From assembly GCA_022821385.1 (NCBI GenBank), contig JAJEDR010000025.1:1-64000 (forward strand): a DNA stretch of 64,000 nucleotides. The letters run 5' to 3'. The position numbers were made by a program, and so were the translations under genes. The notes beneath the pieces were generated by a model. That model ran no database searches. It was not told the DNA's origin and was given only the letters and a program-made list of their open reading frames with translations. Below, one piece after another: positions 18,278 to 26,683 of this stretch. The DNA comes from Rhodothermales bacterium. GTDB lineage: Bacteria > Bacteroidota > Rhodothermia > Rhodothermales > Bin80. The stretch's first letter is position 1, and each line of letters begins with the position of its first letter.

Positions 18278-19951
18278 ATGGATAATCTGGAGACGGACGC
18301 ACGAAGCAATCGGGCGATCGTGGTAGCGCTGGGTATTATGGCAAGCCGGGTGTTGGGCCTGGTTCGATGGAGCCTTACCGCGCGTTATTTCGGCAGCGGG
18401 GCCCACGCAGATGTCCTGAGAGCGGCGTTTCAAGCACCGAACGCGCTGCAAAACCTGCTTGGTGAAGGCACAATGTCGGCAGCGTTTATTCCGGTCTATA
18501 GCAAAATGCTCGAGGAGGGTAGACCGGAAGCAGCAGGTCGGTTCGCCGGCAGTATTCTGGGTTTATTGACCGCCGTGGTTTGTACAGGGGTGCTTCTCGG
18601 GATATGGTTAGCCCATCCGATCTGCTCTATACTTATGCCGGGTTATGTGGCGGACGCAGCCGAGATAGCGCAAGGGCGGCGGGAGGTGGATCGGTTGCTG
18701 TTGGCTGTGGATATGATTCGCCTGGCTTTTCCTATGGCGGGAATATTAGTGTTATCGTCATGGGCACTGGGTGTACTCAATAGCCATCGGCGGTTTTTTA
18801 TGCCTTATTTCGCCCCGGTGCTGTGGAATGTGGCCATTATCGGGACTTTACTTGGTGTGGGTAGCCTGATCGGCCTGACTCCGGGGGATCTCGGCGGGGA
18901 AACAGAGACTTCCATCTTGCCGGAGGAACTCACGCGATTACTCACGGCGGTTTTTGTTGGCGGCTTGGTTGGAGGACTGCTCCAGTTTCTTGTACAGATC
19001 CCATCCGTTGTTTTGGTGCTGAAGGGATTCCGCTTCAGTCTGTCCACGCGTGTAGACGGTGTTCGCCGGGCACTGAACGCGGTAGTGCCCGCGCTGGCCG
19101 GTCGTGGAGTCGCGCAGATTTCAGCATATCTGGACATATTGCTAGCAACGTATCTGGTGGGGGGGGCCGTAGCGAGCCTTGGTTACGCGCAGGTACTTTA
19201 TATTCTGCCGATTTCCCTCTTCGGTCTCTCCGTTGCCGCTGCTGAGCTGCCCGAACTTTCCAGGATAGGGTCTAACAGCCTTCCGCGCACAGCGCAGCGC
19301 ATTAATGCAGGGTTGCGCCAGGGTCTGTTCCTAGCGATACCTACGGCACTGGGGTATATAGCACTGGGGTACGTAATTATCGGCGCTATCTATCGCGGGG
19401 GTTTGTTTGATGTGGACGACAACTGGCTTGCGTATGTCATTTTGGCCACCTACAGTTTGGGGCTCTTGGCAACCATTAGCAGTCGGTTATTACAGAATGG
19501 TTTTTGGGCACTCGGCGACACACGCACGCCAGCCCGCATGGCCATGATCCGTGCAGCGATTGCGTTGACGGTTGCAATACCGGTAATGTTTGCACTTGAT
19601 AGATTGTCGGTGTCACTCATTACGGGACCTGGGACGTCAGAGCTTTATTTCGGTGCAGTTGGGTTGGCCTTTGGCAGTGCGGTGGCCTCATGGGTTGAGT
19701 GGTGGTTGCTTGGACGTGTACTGAAGCGCCGTTTGGACACCACGTTCACACCTTGGCGGGCTGCGGGAACAATGGCATCGTTCGTCATAGCAGCGCTTAT
19801 TCCTTCTGGAATCCTGTGGTATTTCGTACAAAGTTGGTCGCCAGTCTGGCTAGGCGTCACGGTTACTTTTGTTTTTGCTGCTACCTACCTGCTACTGGCT
19901 CGTCTGTCTAGGCGCCCAGAGCTATCGGCATGGATCGGACGTCTTAGGTAG
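18278..19951 (+). CDS. murJ: Lipid II flippase MurJ
   Basis: This 557-residue MOP-superfamily transporter has about 14 predicted TM helices. It moves lipid II across the inner membrane for peptidoglycan synthesis. Conserved MurJ features include the N-terminal ASRVLGLVRWSLTARYFG, FQAPNALQNLLGEGTMSAA (family motif FRxPNxLRxLxxEGAxxxAFIPV), SAAFIPVYSKML, and several helix-breaking Gly/Pro turns. No fusion to kinase domains is seen. The ATG at 18278 gives the usual short cytoplasmic head. It stands alone on the plus strand and has no obvious terminator. Confidence 0.92.
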   Translation: MDNLETDARSNRAIVVALGIMASRVLGLVRWSLTARYFGSGAHADVLRAAFQAPNALQNLLGEGTMSAAFIPVYSKMLEEGRPEAAGRFAGSILGLLTAVVCTGVLLGIWLAHPICSILMPGYVADAAEIAQGRREVDRLLLAVDMIRLAFPMAGILVLSSWALGVLNSHRRFFMPYFAPVLWNVAIIGTLLGVGSLIGLTPGDLGGETETSILPEELTRLLTAVFVGGLVGGLLQFLVQIPSVVLVLKGFRFSLSTRVDGVRRALNAVVPALAGRGVAQISAYLDILLATYLVGGAVASLGYAQVLYILPISLFGLSVAAAELPELSRIGSNSLPRTAQRINAGLRQGLFLAIPTALGYIALGYVIIGAIYRGGLFDVDDNWLAYVILATYSLGLLATISSRLLQNGFWALGDTRTPARMAMIRAAIALTVAIPVMFALDRLSVSLITGPGTSELYFGAVGLAFGSAVASWVEWWLLGRVLKRRLDTTFTPWRAAGTMASFVIAALIPSGILWYFVQSWSPVWLGVTVTFVFAATYLLLARLSRRPELSAWIGRLR

Positions 19952-20237
19952 GGGCTTGATTGAATAAGCAAGCTGGTGGGGTGATCGCGCATTTTCCGCT
20001 ATGCATCAAGTGATGACTCACCAGGATGCGAAGGAATGAGAAAATTTGGCTGGCTATGGATCGAGTTCCTGTTTGTTGAAAGTCGAGATAATTATGTTAT
20101 GGCTCCGGCGCCAATTTCGCGATATTCTACCGGAACTGTTGTGGATAGGGATCCCGGCCACCGAGATCCTCCTTCAGACATCCATTACTTTCGCTCCTAT
20201 TTAGTCCGTGAGATTATCCGCGCCAAAAATACTCTCT

Positions 20238-20759
20238 CTATCCCAAGTCCTCAATGACATCTTGCATGTAACTTTGAAGCCACGGTAATGGCTCGGTTCG
20301 CAGCCAAGTTGTGAGTATATCTCGTATACCTGCGTCACCCCAAAACTCCGCTGCTTGCAATGCTGCATCTCGTATCTCTACATCGTTCATTGTCATTGCT
20401 CTCTGTACAAGCCTAGTACGCCAATACTCTGTTCCGGGACATATTTGCCGTCCAAGACACCGCAACACCGAAGCAGAGAAGGCGGGGTGCTCGGCATCAA
20501 TGCAAGCTGTGTAAAGCCACTCAAACACGCGGTCGGAACCTACGGATCGTATTACTTTGCCAATAATATCCTCGGCTGGATGATCTATGCCGTCTTCAAG
20601 TGGTCTAGCCTCAAACGAGGCATACAACAAGTCCCTTAAACGCAACAGCCCTTGGTCCGCCATTACATATCCACATTGGAATTTCTGTCCAATAACCTCA
20701 CGTTCTTTCTGTAACTCAACGATGTCCGGCGAAGTCGCAAGTGACATGTCTTGGGCCAA
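20238..20759 (-). CDS. Small HEAT-like helical protein, function unknown
   Basis: The 173-residue protein begins near MAQDMSLAT and is almost wholly alpha-helical. Its repeats, such as VEIRDAALQAAEFWGDAGIR and LQSYMQDVIEDLG, have the even-length helical pairs of HEAT-like repeats. It has no signal peptide, no metal site, and no catalytic motif, so it probably binds another protein. It lies in a region of broken genes; 286 bases separate it from murJ and the next upstream sequence (20784 onward) is degenerate. Confidence 0.5.
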   Translation of the reverse strand: MAQDMSLATSPDIVELQKEREVIGQKFQCGYVMADQGLLRLRDLLYASFEARPLEDGIDHPAEDIIGKVIRSVGSDRVFEWLYTACIDAEHPAFSASVLRCLGRQICPGTEYWRTRLVQRAMTMNDVEIRDAALQAAEFWGDAGIRDILTTWLRTEPLPWLQSYMQDVIEDLG

Positions 20760-20783
20760 TGAATCACATGGATCATCTGATAT

Positions 20784-21596
20784 CTAAGACCGGCTATCCA
20801 ACACTGTGGAGTTCAGCACAAAAACCGGGTCTGTTGGCCGCATGGTTGTCTGATATTCACGTTGAATAGCTTTGAACCCCATAAGTTCGAACGCTCGGCC
20901 CAAAAACATGGTGCGTTGGAAAGCAGTAAGATAATGCCATGTCGTTAAGACTTCGAACGAAAGCTTCGGTTTTGCGGAGGATTATGGATCACGGACTATT
21001 GGTTCTACGCTTCCGCAGGCACAAAATCGTTTAGATAGAGGAAAGCTGGAATCTGGGGACGGGGTAACTAGCAGTATAGAGCGCGTATCATCTGCGCCAA
21101 CGTATCTCGCTGATGTTTCTTGCACAGCCTGATGAATCTGGCGGGTTGTCCGACGGTATACACTTGCAGATTTTGCACGCGGAAGATGGCTTACCGTTTG
21201 GTTTGCCGGACTTGATATTAGGAGCGAAGACGGAGTAATTACCGTTGATTGCAAAATGCCAACGGATTCAGGTACGGACAAGAAAACAGTATTTGCCAGA
21301 TGTCTTGGTGATTGATCAACATCTGCGAGGGGGTGGGTGTACATAATGATGAGGGTACCGGGACCACTGCTGCGGAAGGGTACAATGTCGTGTATGACGA
21401 TGAGGGCGGCCTGTAGGCCGAACATCCTGCGACTTCCTGCCAGACCATCCTCGGGCTGATAACTAATATCTCGGGAGGGATGCACCTTCCCCCTCCTTCC
21501 CCTATGGCCAACATGCAACAAGGGCATAATTGGGGCTTGGGGTGGATCAGAATAACGCTCAGCCTTGGACGAGATGCGGAATAGTTGGTATATCAC
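20784..21596 (-). pseudogene. Unrecognised, apparently broken coding sequence with an in-frame stop
   Basis: One reading frame runs from about 21596 to 20784 and is interrupted only by a TAA at 20982-20984. The part after the stop reads like a real protein C-terminus (VLTTWHYLTAFQRTMFLG, FELMGFKAIQREYQTTM, DPVFVLNSTVLD). The part before the stop has poorer composition and the opposite strand is also partly open, so the 5' section may be frameshifted. I do not recognise the family. It could be one decayed gene or two unrelated fragments. Confidence 0.3.
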
Positions 21597-21751
21597 AAGT
21601 ATCGTTTTGGGGTACTATTTCATCATCTCATCATCAGGCCTCGCGGGTGGTTCAGTGACATGATTGCTATCACACTCAGATGTTCGCCATGGTGGAAAGG
21701 GAACAAGGAATTCAATAACCCGTTTCGGACGAGTAGGACTGTTTGAGTAAT

Positions 21752-22072
21752 ATGTCCGACATTAAACCTGACACCACACGTCTTTTTTCTCTGCTTCGCA
21801 GGTTGACGAAGGGAGGGAAGTTGTCACCAGACGAAACCCATGAACTTTCAGAACTCATTCATACCATGGCAGGAGCAAATGTAATTGCCGAAATCGCATC
21901 TTTCAAGGAAGCGATGCTTTCGAGAATAGACTCAAAGTTTGATACGCTCTCCGCAAGGCTGGATGCACAGGACAGCAAGCTTAAATTCATGGCTTGGCTG
22001 ATCGGAATCATTGGTGGGATTTTTGGAATAATTGGGATCATCGTTGCCTACGGTACATTCCTAGCGGGCTGA
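21752..22072 (+). CDS. Small coiled-coil protein with a C-terminal membrane helix
   Basis: The 106-residue product (ATG at 21752) has a short helical head (FSLLRRLTKGGKLSPDETHEL), a heptad-like coiled coil around FKEAMLSRIDSKFDTLSARL and DAQDSKLK, and a single hydrophobic C-terminal segment (FMAWLIGIIGGIFGIIGII). This layout resembles the DUF1640/Bdr-type small tail-anchored proteins common in bacteria with unknown roles. The TTG at 21743 is an alternative start. It is flanked by degenerate sequences on both sides but is itself intact. Confidence 0.6.
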   Translation: MSDIKPDTTRLFSLLRRLTKGGKLSPDETHELSELIHTMAGANVIAEIASFKEAMLSRIDSKFDTLSARLDAQDSKLKFMAWLIGIIGGIFGIIGIIVAYGTFLAG

Positions 22073-22132
22073 TCCAGTGCCCTTTTTGCTCTGGTAGAAG
22101 CAGACGCCGTTCCTGTACTAAACTTTTGGAAA

Positions 22133-22480
22133 TTAGTGTTTCGTATTCGGAGTAAATTCAAAGTCAATCTTTGTGGTCCAGTCAACAATTTTCGAATACC
22201 ACGACTGATTATACCTGATGAATCCGTCATCACTCTCATAGTCGGACGAATGAGTACCCGAGAAGAAGCGATATTGGGTAACTCCAAAGAGGGCAGTGGC
22301 AAACATTTGGTCTCCTATTCGGCTGTTCCACCGAAGAGATGCTAAACGATTGTGCCAGTCCAGATCGTAGCGGATGCGATCATTTCCGCCCGGAATCGGT
22401 CTTTCTTCGTAGGAAAACCTGTCCTCGCCCGCATAGCCGCTAAGATATACGATCTCGTTGCGATAAGATATAGTTCGCCT
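22133..22480 (-). pseudogene. TonB-dependent receptor beta-barrel fragment
   Basis: The frame is open between stops for about 115 codons with no start codon. It reads as TBDR barrel strands: NEIVYLSGYAGEDRFSYEE, then RYDLDWHNRLASLRWNSRI, GDQMFATALFGVTQYRFF, and VDWTTKIDFEFTPNTKH. The alternating aromatic pattern and the words LSGYxGxDxF, DWxNxxASLRWN and KIDFxFTPNxxH are typical of the middle of SusC-like or carboxypeptidase-regulatory-domain TBDRs. The plug, TonB box and most of the barrel are missing. It lies directly downstream of the shortened nucleotidyltransferase gene. Confidence 0.6.
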
Positions 22481-22646
22481 TCATGTTTATGTCATAAAAG
22501 GCAGCTCCGATCTAGTGATTTTTTCGGGGTTGGATTGTCGGGATGCCCGCGGGAGGGTTTTATCGTTATGGGTATGGTGCAGGTAAGAATCGAAGATGTA
22601 GCCGCTCACAGTACGGAGTTCAAGTACTAAAGCAACTAGATACTCC

Positions 22647-23048
22647 CTAATTGTTTGGCACAAAAACCCTATTATTGCCAGCCATGCCGTACTCAGCAGC
22701 AACGAAATCCACCTGTACAACCACGGGATCCGGAGTTCCTCCATCGTTCAGCTCCACATCTCGATGGAAGATAAAAGCTCGCTTGCCATCAGGGTAGTAG
22801 GCTGATTGTTCAAGGAGCTTCCGGATCGGGCCAAGGGGCGCTCCCTGAATCGCTTTATGATCAATCGCCAGATCCACATCGATTGAGCCAATGTGCCTGG
22901 AGTGTGGCATGAGGAGGGGAGGCACCCAGCCCCCGACTATAGCGGTGTGTTCTTCGTACTGATCGAGCACCTGCGTGAGCTCGATGAGTACTCTATGGGC
23001 CGCTTTCACAGCGCGGCTTCCGTAGTCGTTAGCCGTGTATTGTTTCAT
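22647..23048 (-). CDS. AbiEii-like nucleotidyltransferase, shortened
   Basis: The product has 133 residues from the ATG at 23048, which overlaps the stop of the preceding gene by four bases (ATGA). The nucleotidyltransferase signature is present: HTAIVGGWVPPLL followed by HIGSIDVDLAID, the GG...DxD metal site. VVVQVDFVAAEYGMAG follows. Family members of this AbiEii/AbiGii-like group run to about 270-300 residues. Here the frame stops right after the first half of the fold and TonB-receptor debris follows, so the protein is probably truncated and may be inactive. It is the second gene of an AbiE-like type IV toxin-antitoxin pair. A longer start at 23081 is possible. Confidence 0.65.
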   Translation of the reverse strand: MKQYTANDYGSRAVKAAHRVLIELTQVLDQYEEHTAIVGGWVPPLLMPHSRHIGSIDVDLAIDHKAIQGAPLGPIRKLLEQSAYYPDGKRAFIFHRDVELNDGGTPDPVVVQVDFVAAEYGMAGNNRVFVPNN

Positions 23049-24166
23049 GGAGTCTTTTCCCTGTTTAGAGCTGTCTCCCATAGGGGCTTGATAATTTGGC
23101 TATGCAGGAATGCTGCGGATTCGTCCCCTCGAGCTCTCGTCTGCTTGAGATCGATGAAGAGCTGAAAAGGATGGGCTATCCATATTCCCCCTATCTTCTC
23201 CTTACCATGAAATACGCCGTCGTCGTAAGCATCGAAGATCTGGACATTTGCGCCCCTGCTGACTTCCCGAAAGCCCGCATGGCGAGCAACCCGTTTGATC
23301 TGTTTAGACTCCACGTAAGCCGTCGCACGGTGATACGAAATATGCGGAGCAAAGCGTTCAGCACCAGAACACCCAGCCAGCGCATAGCGGGCGCCTAATG
23401 TCTCGGCTGCTTCAGCCAGACGGCGCTCTGTTTCCTGCCTATTTTCGAGGCTGTAGTAATTATGGATCTGGTTGCGCCTCCGCCTAAAAGTTGTTGCCCA
23501 ACAGTCAAGAGCGTCATTGGGTCTTACCAATGCCAAGCCCCGTGCTGTTTTTTGAGCCCATTCTCTGTCCAGGAGGAGCGGTTTCGCCTTTGCTACAAGA
23601 CCATAGCTGATATCTGCTTCCTTGGCTAGGGCGGTCATGCGCCACGGCTTATAAGGGTGCCTGAGGAGGACCCGGAGGACACGAGAAGCCTTGGGTGCGA
23701 ACAGCGACCGAAGCTCAGAACGCTCCGAAAAGGGATTGGACTGGCCCGTCCTCTCTACATAAATACCCCTTACGGCGAGTTGCCCGTTACCCGCAAGGTC
23801 AAGATAGCCGTGGCCATGCTCTTGTAATATAGCGGCGGATGTTTCGGATACATAGGGAGCAACAAAAATGCCGTAGGCCCGCGGGCCCCCCCTAGCATGC
23901 GCCCGTTGGACGTAACGGGTAAGCTGGACGGCTGCTATTCTTGCCCAACGAGGTTGTCCGTTCGATTTCACCTCAAAAATGAGGGCGTAAGGGACAGTTT
24001 TGCTGCCTTTTGACGGACCTTCAATTTCTACTTCGGCAAGAAAGTCTGGGCGTGCGTTGTCAATAGGTTTCTGATAGCTGATCCGCAGATCAGATACGGC
24101 AGGAATGGCCCGGAGCATTTGCTCTATGATAGGACCCGCATGAGTACGAATTTCTCTTTCTGTCAT
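23045..24166 (-). CDS. AbiEi-like antitoxin/regulator with N-terminal nuclease-like domain
   Basis: The 373-residue protein (ATG at 24166) has an N-terminal alpha/beta region with ALIFEVKSNGQPRWARIAAV, a pattern like the E-x-K core of PD-(D/E)xK-type domains. A winged-helix region follows near FAPKASRVLRVLLRHPYKPW and ALAKEADISYGLVAKAKPLL. The C-terminal part (residues about 230-370) looks like the AbiEi-type effector domain. In type IV systems the AbiEi protein neutralises the nucleotidyltransferase and represses its own promoter. The ATGA coupling to the downstream nucleotidyltransferase gene and the palindrome just upstream support that role. The function is inferred from architecture. Confidence 0.65.
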   Translation of the reverse strand: MTEREIRTHAGPIIEQMLRAIPAVSDLRISYQKPIDNARPDFLAEVEIEGPSKGSKTVPYALIFEVKSNGQPRWARIAAVQLTRYVQRAHARGGPRAYGIFVAPYVSETSAAILQEHGHGYLDLAGNGQLAVRGIYVERTGQSNPFSERSELRSLFAPKASRVLRVLLRHPYKPWRMTALAKEADISYGLVAKAKPLLLDREWAQKTARGLALVRPNDALDCWATTFRRRRNQIHNYYSLENRQETERRLAEAAETLGARYALAGCSGAERFAPHISYHRATAYVESKQIKRVARHAGFREVSRGANVQIFDAYDDGVFHGKEKIGGIWIAHPFQLFIDLKQTRARGDESAAFLHSQIIKPLWETALNREKTP

Positions 24167-24176
24167 TGAATTTGAT

Positions 24177-24198
24177 ATTATTACCGTATGGTGATAAT
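24177..24198. promoter_or_regulatory. Candidate operator palindrome upstream of the AbiEi-like gene
   Basis: The arms ATTATTACC and GGTGATAAT are separated by four bases and match except at one position. The site ends about 11 bases upstream of the ATG at 24166. A second copy of GTGATAAT lies at 24209-24216, 18 bases (about two turns) from the first at 24191-24198. AbiEi proteins are known to bind repeats in their own promoters, so this is a plausible autoregulatory site. Confidence 0.4.
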
Positions 24199-24403
24199 AC
24201 CTTTTATAGTGATAATGTGTTTCATAGCCAAGTGCAGTGGCTAGTGCAGAGCAACTCCGAAAGCTGCCGGGATACACCGCATCGTTTCTTTCCGGTTTCT
24301 GACCTTGTGCCAGGTTTACTGTCCAGTATCAGCGCAAAGGAGAGGTGGTTGCTGCCATCATAGTGCGCGGTGACTCAGAGCCGGCTCAAGCTGCGGTTGT
24401 ACT

Positions 24404-24595
24404 ATGCGTTTTCGGGACGGCCGGTCTGAGTCACGCGAATCGTCTCCGATGGAAGCGTCGTTTGCCCAAGGTGCTCCACCGATCACTCTCATTGATGGGG
24501 ACAAGCTTGTCGACCCGCTCATAGAGTACGGGATCGGCATCCGCAAGCGCGCAATAGAGATCCTTACTATTGATCTGGATAGTTATCGCACGTAG
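24404..24595 (+). pseudogene. C-terminal fragment of an Mrr-type restriction endonuclease
   Basis: The last part of the 63-codon frame reads APPITLIDGDKLVDPLIEYG followed by IGIRKRAIEILTIDLDSY. This is the typical C-terminus of Mrr-family (PD-(D/E)xK) type IV restriction enzymes, where the LIDGxxLxxLLIExGIGV block closes the nuclease domain. The catalytic core (D-x-n-QxK) and DNA-binding domain are not present upstream in any frame. The piece is a remnant. Confidence 0.6.
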
Positions 24596-24608
24596 AGAAT
24601 ACGGAAGA

Positions 24609-24665
24609 CGAGTGAGCGAACAAGAACGTCGCACTGCCACGATGGTAGTAGTGAACGCTCACTCG
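24609..24665. repeat. Inverted repeat, 10-bp perfect arms
   Basis: CGAGTGAGCG at 24609-24618 pairs with CGCTCACTCG at 24656-24665. The 37-base loop and lack of a T run argue against a terminator. It lies between an Mrr fragment and an IS1595-like fragment and might be an element end or a leftover of one. Confidence 0.35.
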
Positions 24666-24741
24666 GCGGTCTGGTCGTGATGTCTACGACCGACCCAAGC
24701 TGCATTCTTTGACCAGACACAGCTGGCAACCTTTCCGAATC

Positions 24742-25005
24742 CTAAATTCGACGGTACCTTAACGGAGAGGTGCCAGTAAACTCCTTTTGGAGGCCATTTC
24801 AGGGCAATATGCTAAAGTACTTCCGGCAGTCACGGTAGCAAAACAGCATTTCTTTATGCCTGCAACGGTTCAGTTTCGCACTCCCGCAGCGTAGTTAGAA
24901 GTGTTCGCCGTTTGGCCATTGCACCGCGTTGAACCACTTGCGGGCTGCTGTATCGCCCGGTATCCGTTCCGGCGGTGCACAAACTGTAATCCCCTTTCTG
25001 CGTGA
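24742..25005 (-). mobile_element. IS1595-family transposase, N-terminal zinc-ribbon remnant
   Basis: Reading leftward from 25005, the frame gives PPERIPGDTAARKWFNAVQW and PNGEHF, a stop at 24895, LRCGSAK, HKEMLFCYRDCRKYFSI, and a second stop at 24799. This matches the N-terminal module of IS1595/ISXO2-like transposases, in which F-P-D-E-x-A-A-x-x-W-F, WPNG-x-x-CPxCGS and CxxCRxYFS follow each other. One zinc Cys has been lost and two stops interrupt it. No inverted terminal repeat was identified. A different, C-terminal IS1595-family piece lies at 46647-46967. Confidence 0.55.
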
Positions 25006-25493
25006 GCGCCTTGGTTTAGCCGTGCTTTTTTGGTTATCCCGGATACAGCGCCAGATGTCAAAGATTTCAAGTATCCTATGTAATCCCTTTTTTAAGTTCC
25101 AGGCTCGTGCAAATCTATCTGTATCCCCATAGTGCAAATCCACTGGCACTGTAATGTGGATCTGGACAAGCGGGAACAGCTGAGTTTCCTGTGCAATGAA
25201 ACTCAAGTTGTAGACGTAGTAGAACCAGACTGTTTACAGTAGAATCGGGGCATGATCGATGTGTGGGATGAACGAGTTTACCGGAAATGGGTGAAAGCTC
25301 TTCGCAATGACTGGCGTTGGAGTAAATGGGCCACGGAGCCCTCATAAAATCAACGCACGGGGAGTGCGGAATGAAGTATGGGGTGTCACGGTAGGCTATT
25401 TGCGCATTTCAGCAGGATAAATGTTGTAACAATTATCTGGAATCCAAATCGTTGGGGCGAAGCTTTGAAGGCGCTTCTAGGGAATTCCAAAGC
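25006..25493. other. Intergenic stretch without recognisable gene
   Basis: About 490 bases. Only short frames are present, including a 31-codon plus-strand frame at 25253-25348 rich in Trp/Arg/Lys that I cannot identify. It probably contains decayed accessory DNA and the promoter of the YqgE gene. Confidence 0.4.
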
Positions 25494-26057
25494 ATGACTA
25501 CAAATAGTTTTTCTTCCATAGGACCTGGCGATTTACTGGTTGCACCACCGAACCAGATATCTCCACCATTTGATCGTACACTTGTTGTGATTTGTATGCA
25601 CGATTCGGAGGGTAGCCTAGGCTTCGTGATAAATCGCAAACACCGCTTTGATTTGGGTAGCTTGATTGCGTGTGATTTTCCACATCAGGGGGTTTATTTT
25701 GGCGGTCCAGTTGAGGAAAATTCGTTGGCCTGTCTACATCAACATGGTTCCTCCGTGCAGGGGGCACTACCTTTCACGGATGAGCTGTCATTCAACTTGG
25801 ATGTAGGGGCTGTATTGGGGGCGCTTGGAGACGAGATTCTTCAGCCGTGGCAGGTTCGGTTTTTTGTGGGATACTCTGGCTGGGCACCTGGACAACTTGA
25901 GGCAGAGATCAAGGCAGGTGCGTGGTTCGTAACGCGCGGAAATGAAGAACTGGTACTCAACTCCAAACCCAACACCCTGTGGCGTACCGTTCTGCTAAAA
26001 ATGGGTGGAGAGTACGCTCTTGTAGCCAACTTTCCTGAGGATCCGATGCTGAACTGA
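25494..26057 (+). CDS. YqgE/AlgH family protein (UPF0301)
   Basis: The 187-residue protein (ATG at 25494, chosen over TTG at 25452) shows the UPF0301 pattern: GDLLVAPP near the start, PPFDRTLVVICMHDSEGSLG, FVINR, VYFGGPVEENSLACLHQHG, VRFFVGYSGWAPGQLEAEI, and WRTVLLKMGGEYA. The family fold is known from structures but its molecular function is not settled; AlgH was linked to alginate regulation in Pseudomonas. It is convergent with folE, eight bases apart. Confidence 0.88.
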   Translation: MTTNSFSSIGPGDLLVAPPNQISPPFDRTLVVICMHDSEGSLGFVINRKHRFDLGSLIACDFPHQGVYFGGPVEENSLACLHQHGSSVQGALPFTDELSFNLDVGAVLGALGDEILQPWQVRFFVGYSGWAPGQLEAEIKAGAWFVTRGNEELVLNSKPNTLWRTVLLKMGGEYALVANFPEDPMLN

Positions 26058-26065
26058 TCCCGGAG

Positions 26066-26683
26066 CTATTCGCTCTTCACCAGCCGCATGAACTCTGCGC
26101 GTGCTGTGCCCCGTGACAGGAAGATGCCACTCATTGCGCTTGTAGCAGTAACCGCATTCTGTTTCTGTACTCCGCGCATGGCCATGCAGAGGTGAGTGGC
26201 TTCAATTACGACAGCGGTTCCGATTGGATTAAGCACCTCATCAATGACATCCCTGATCTGGACCGTCAGGCGTTCCTGTACTTGTAGCCGACGCGCAAAA
26301 GCATCAACGACCCGCGGGATCTTGCTTAGGCCGACAATGTGATTCTGGGCGATGTAGGCGATGTGAGCTTTGCCAAAGAAAGGAAGCATATGGTGCTCAC
26401 AAAGGCTGAATACATCTATGTCACGAACAAGGATCATCTCGTTGTATTCTTCCTCAAAGATTGCGGATTCCAGAATGGCTTTTGCATCAATGTTATATCC
26501 TTGTGTGAGGAATGAGAGCGAACGTGCGACACGTTCAGGCGTCTTCAGTAGTCCCTCGCGCCCAGGATCTTCGCCAAGCAGGTGCAAAATTTCTGAGGCA
26601 TGCCCGCTAAGGGCTTCAATAGGGGATTCAGTTTCTGCAGACACTTCTGCATAGGTACGTTCAGAAAGGACTGCACTATTCAT
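26066..26683 (-). CDS. folE: GTP cyclohydrolase I
   Basis: This enzyme converts GTP to dihydroneopterin triphosphate, the entry to folate and queuosine/tetrahydropterin pathways. The zinc and active-site motif SLCEHHMLPFFGKAHIAYI is intact, as are GLSKIPRVVDAFARRLQVQE and HLCMAMRGVQK with the second zinc Cys. From the ATG at 26683 the protein has about 205 residues, the usual size. This start overlaps the end of queD by 8 bases, so translation is probably coupled. An upstream ATG at 26722 would overlap more. Confidence 0.93.
   Translation of the reverse strand: MNSAVLSERTYAEVSAETESPIEALSGHASEILHLLGEDPGREGLLKTPERVARSLSFLTQGYNIDAKAILESAIFEEEYNEMILVRDIDVFSLCEHHMLPFFGKAHIAYIAQNHIVGLSKIPRVVDAFARRLQVQERLTVQIRDVIDEVLNPIGTAVVIEATHLCMAMRGVQKQNAVTATSAMSGIFLSRGTARAEFMRLVKSE

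Noticed and set aside
20982-21596. Plus-strand frame around 21135-21312 (RRYTLADFARGRWLTVWFAG) as a gene
   Set aside because: It has stops on both sides, no start and is in codon register with the longer minus-strand frame; neither strand could be matched to a family, so only the minus-strand decayed frame is listed.
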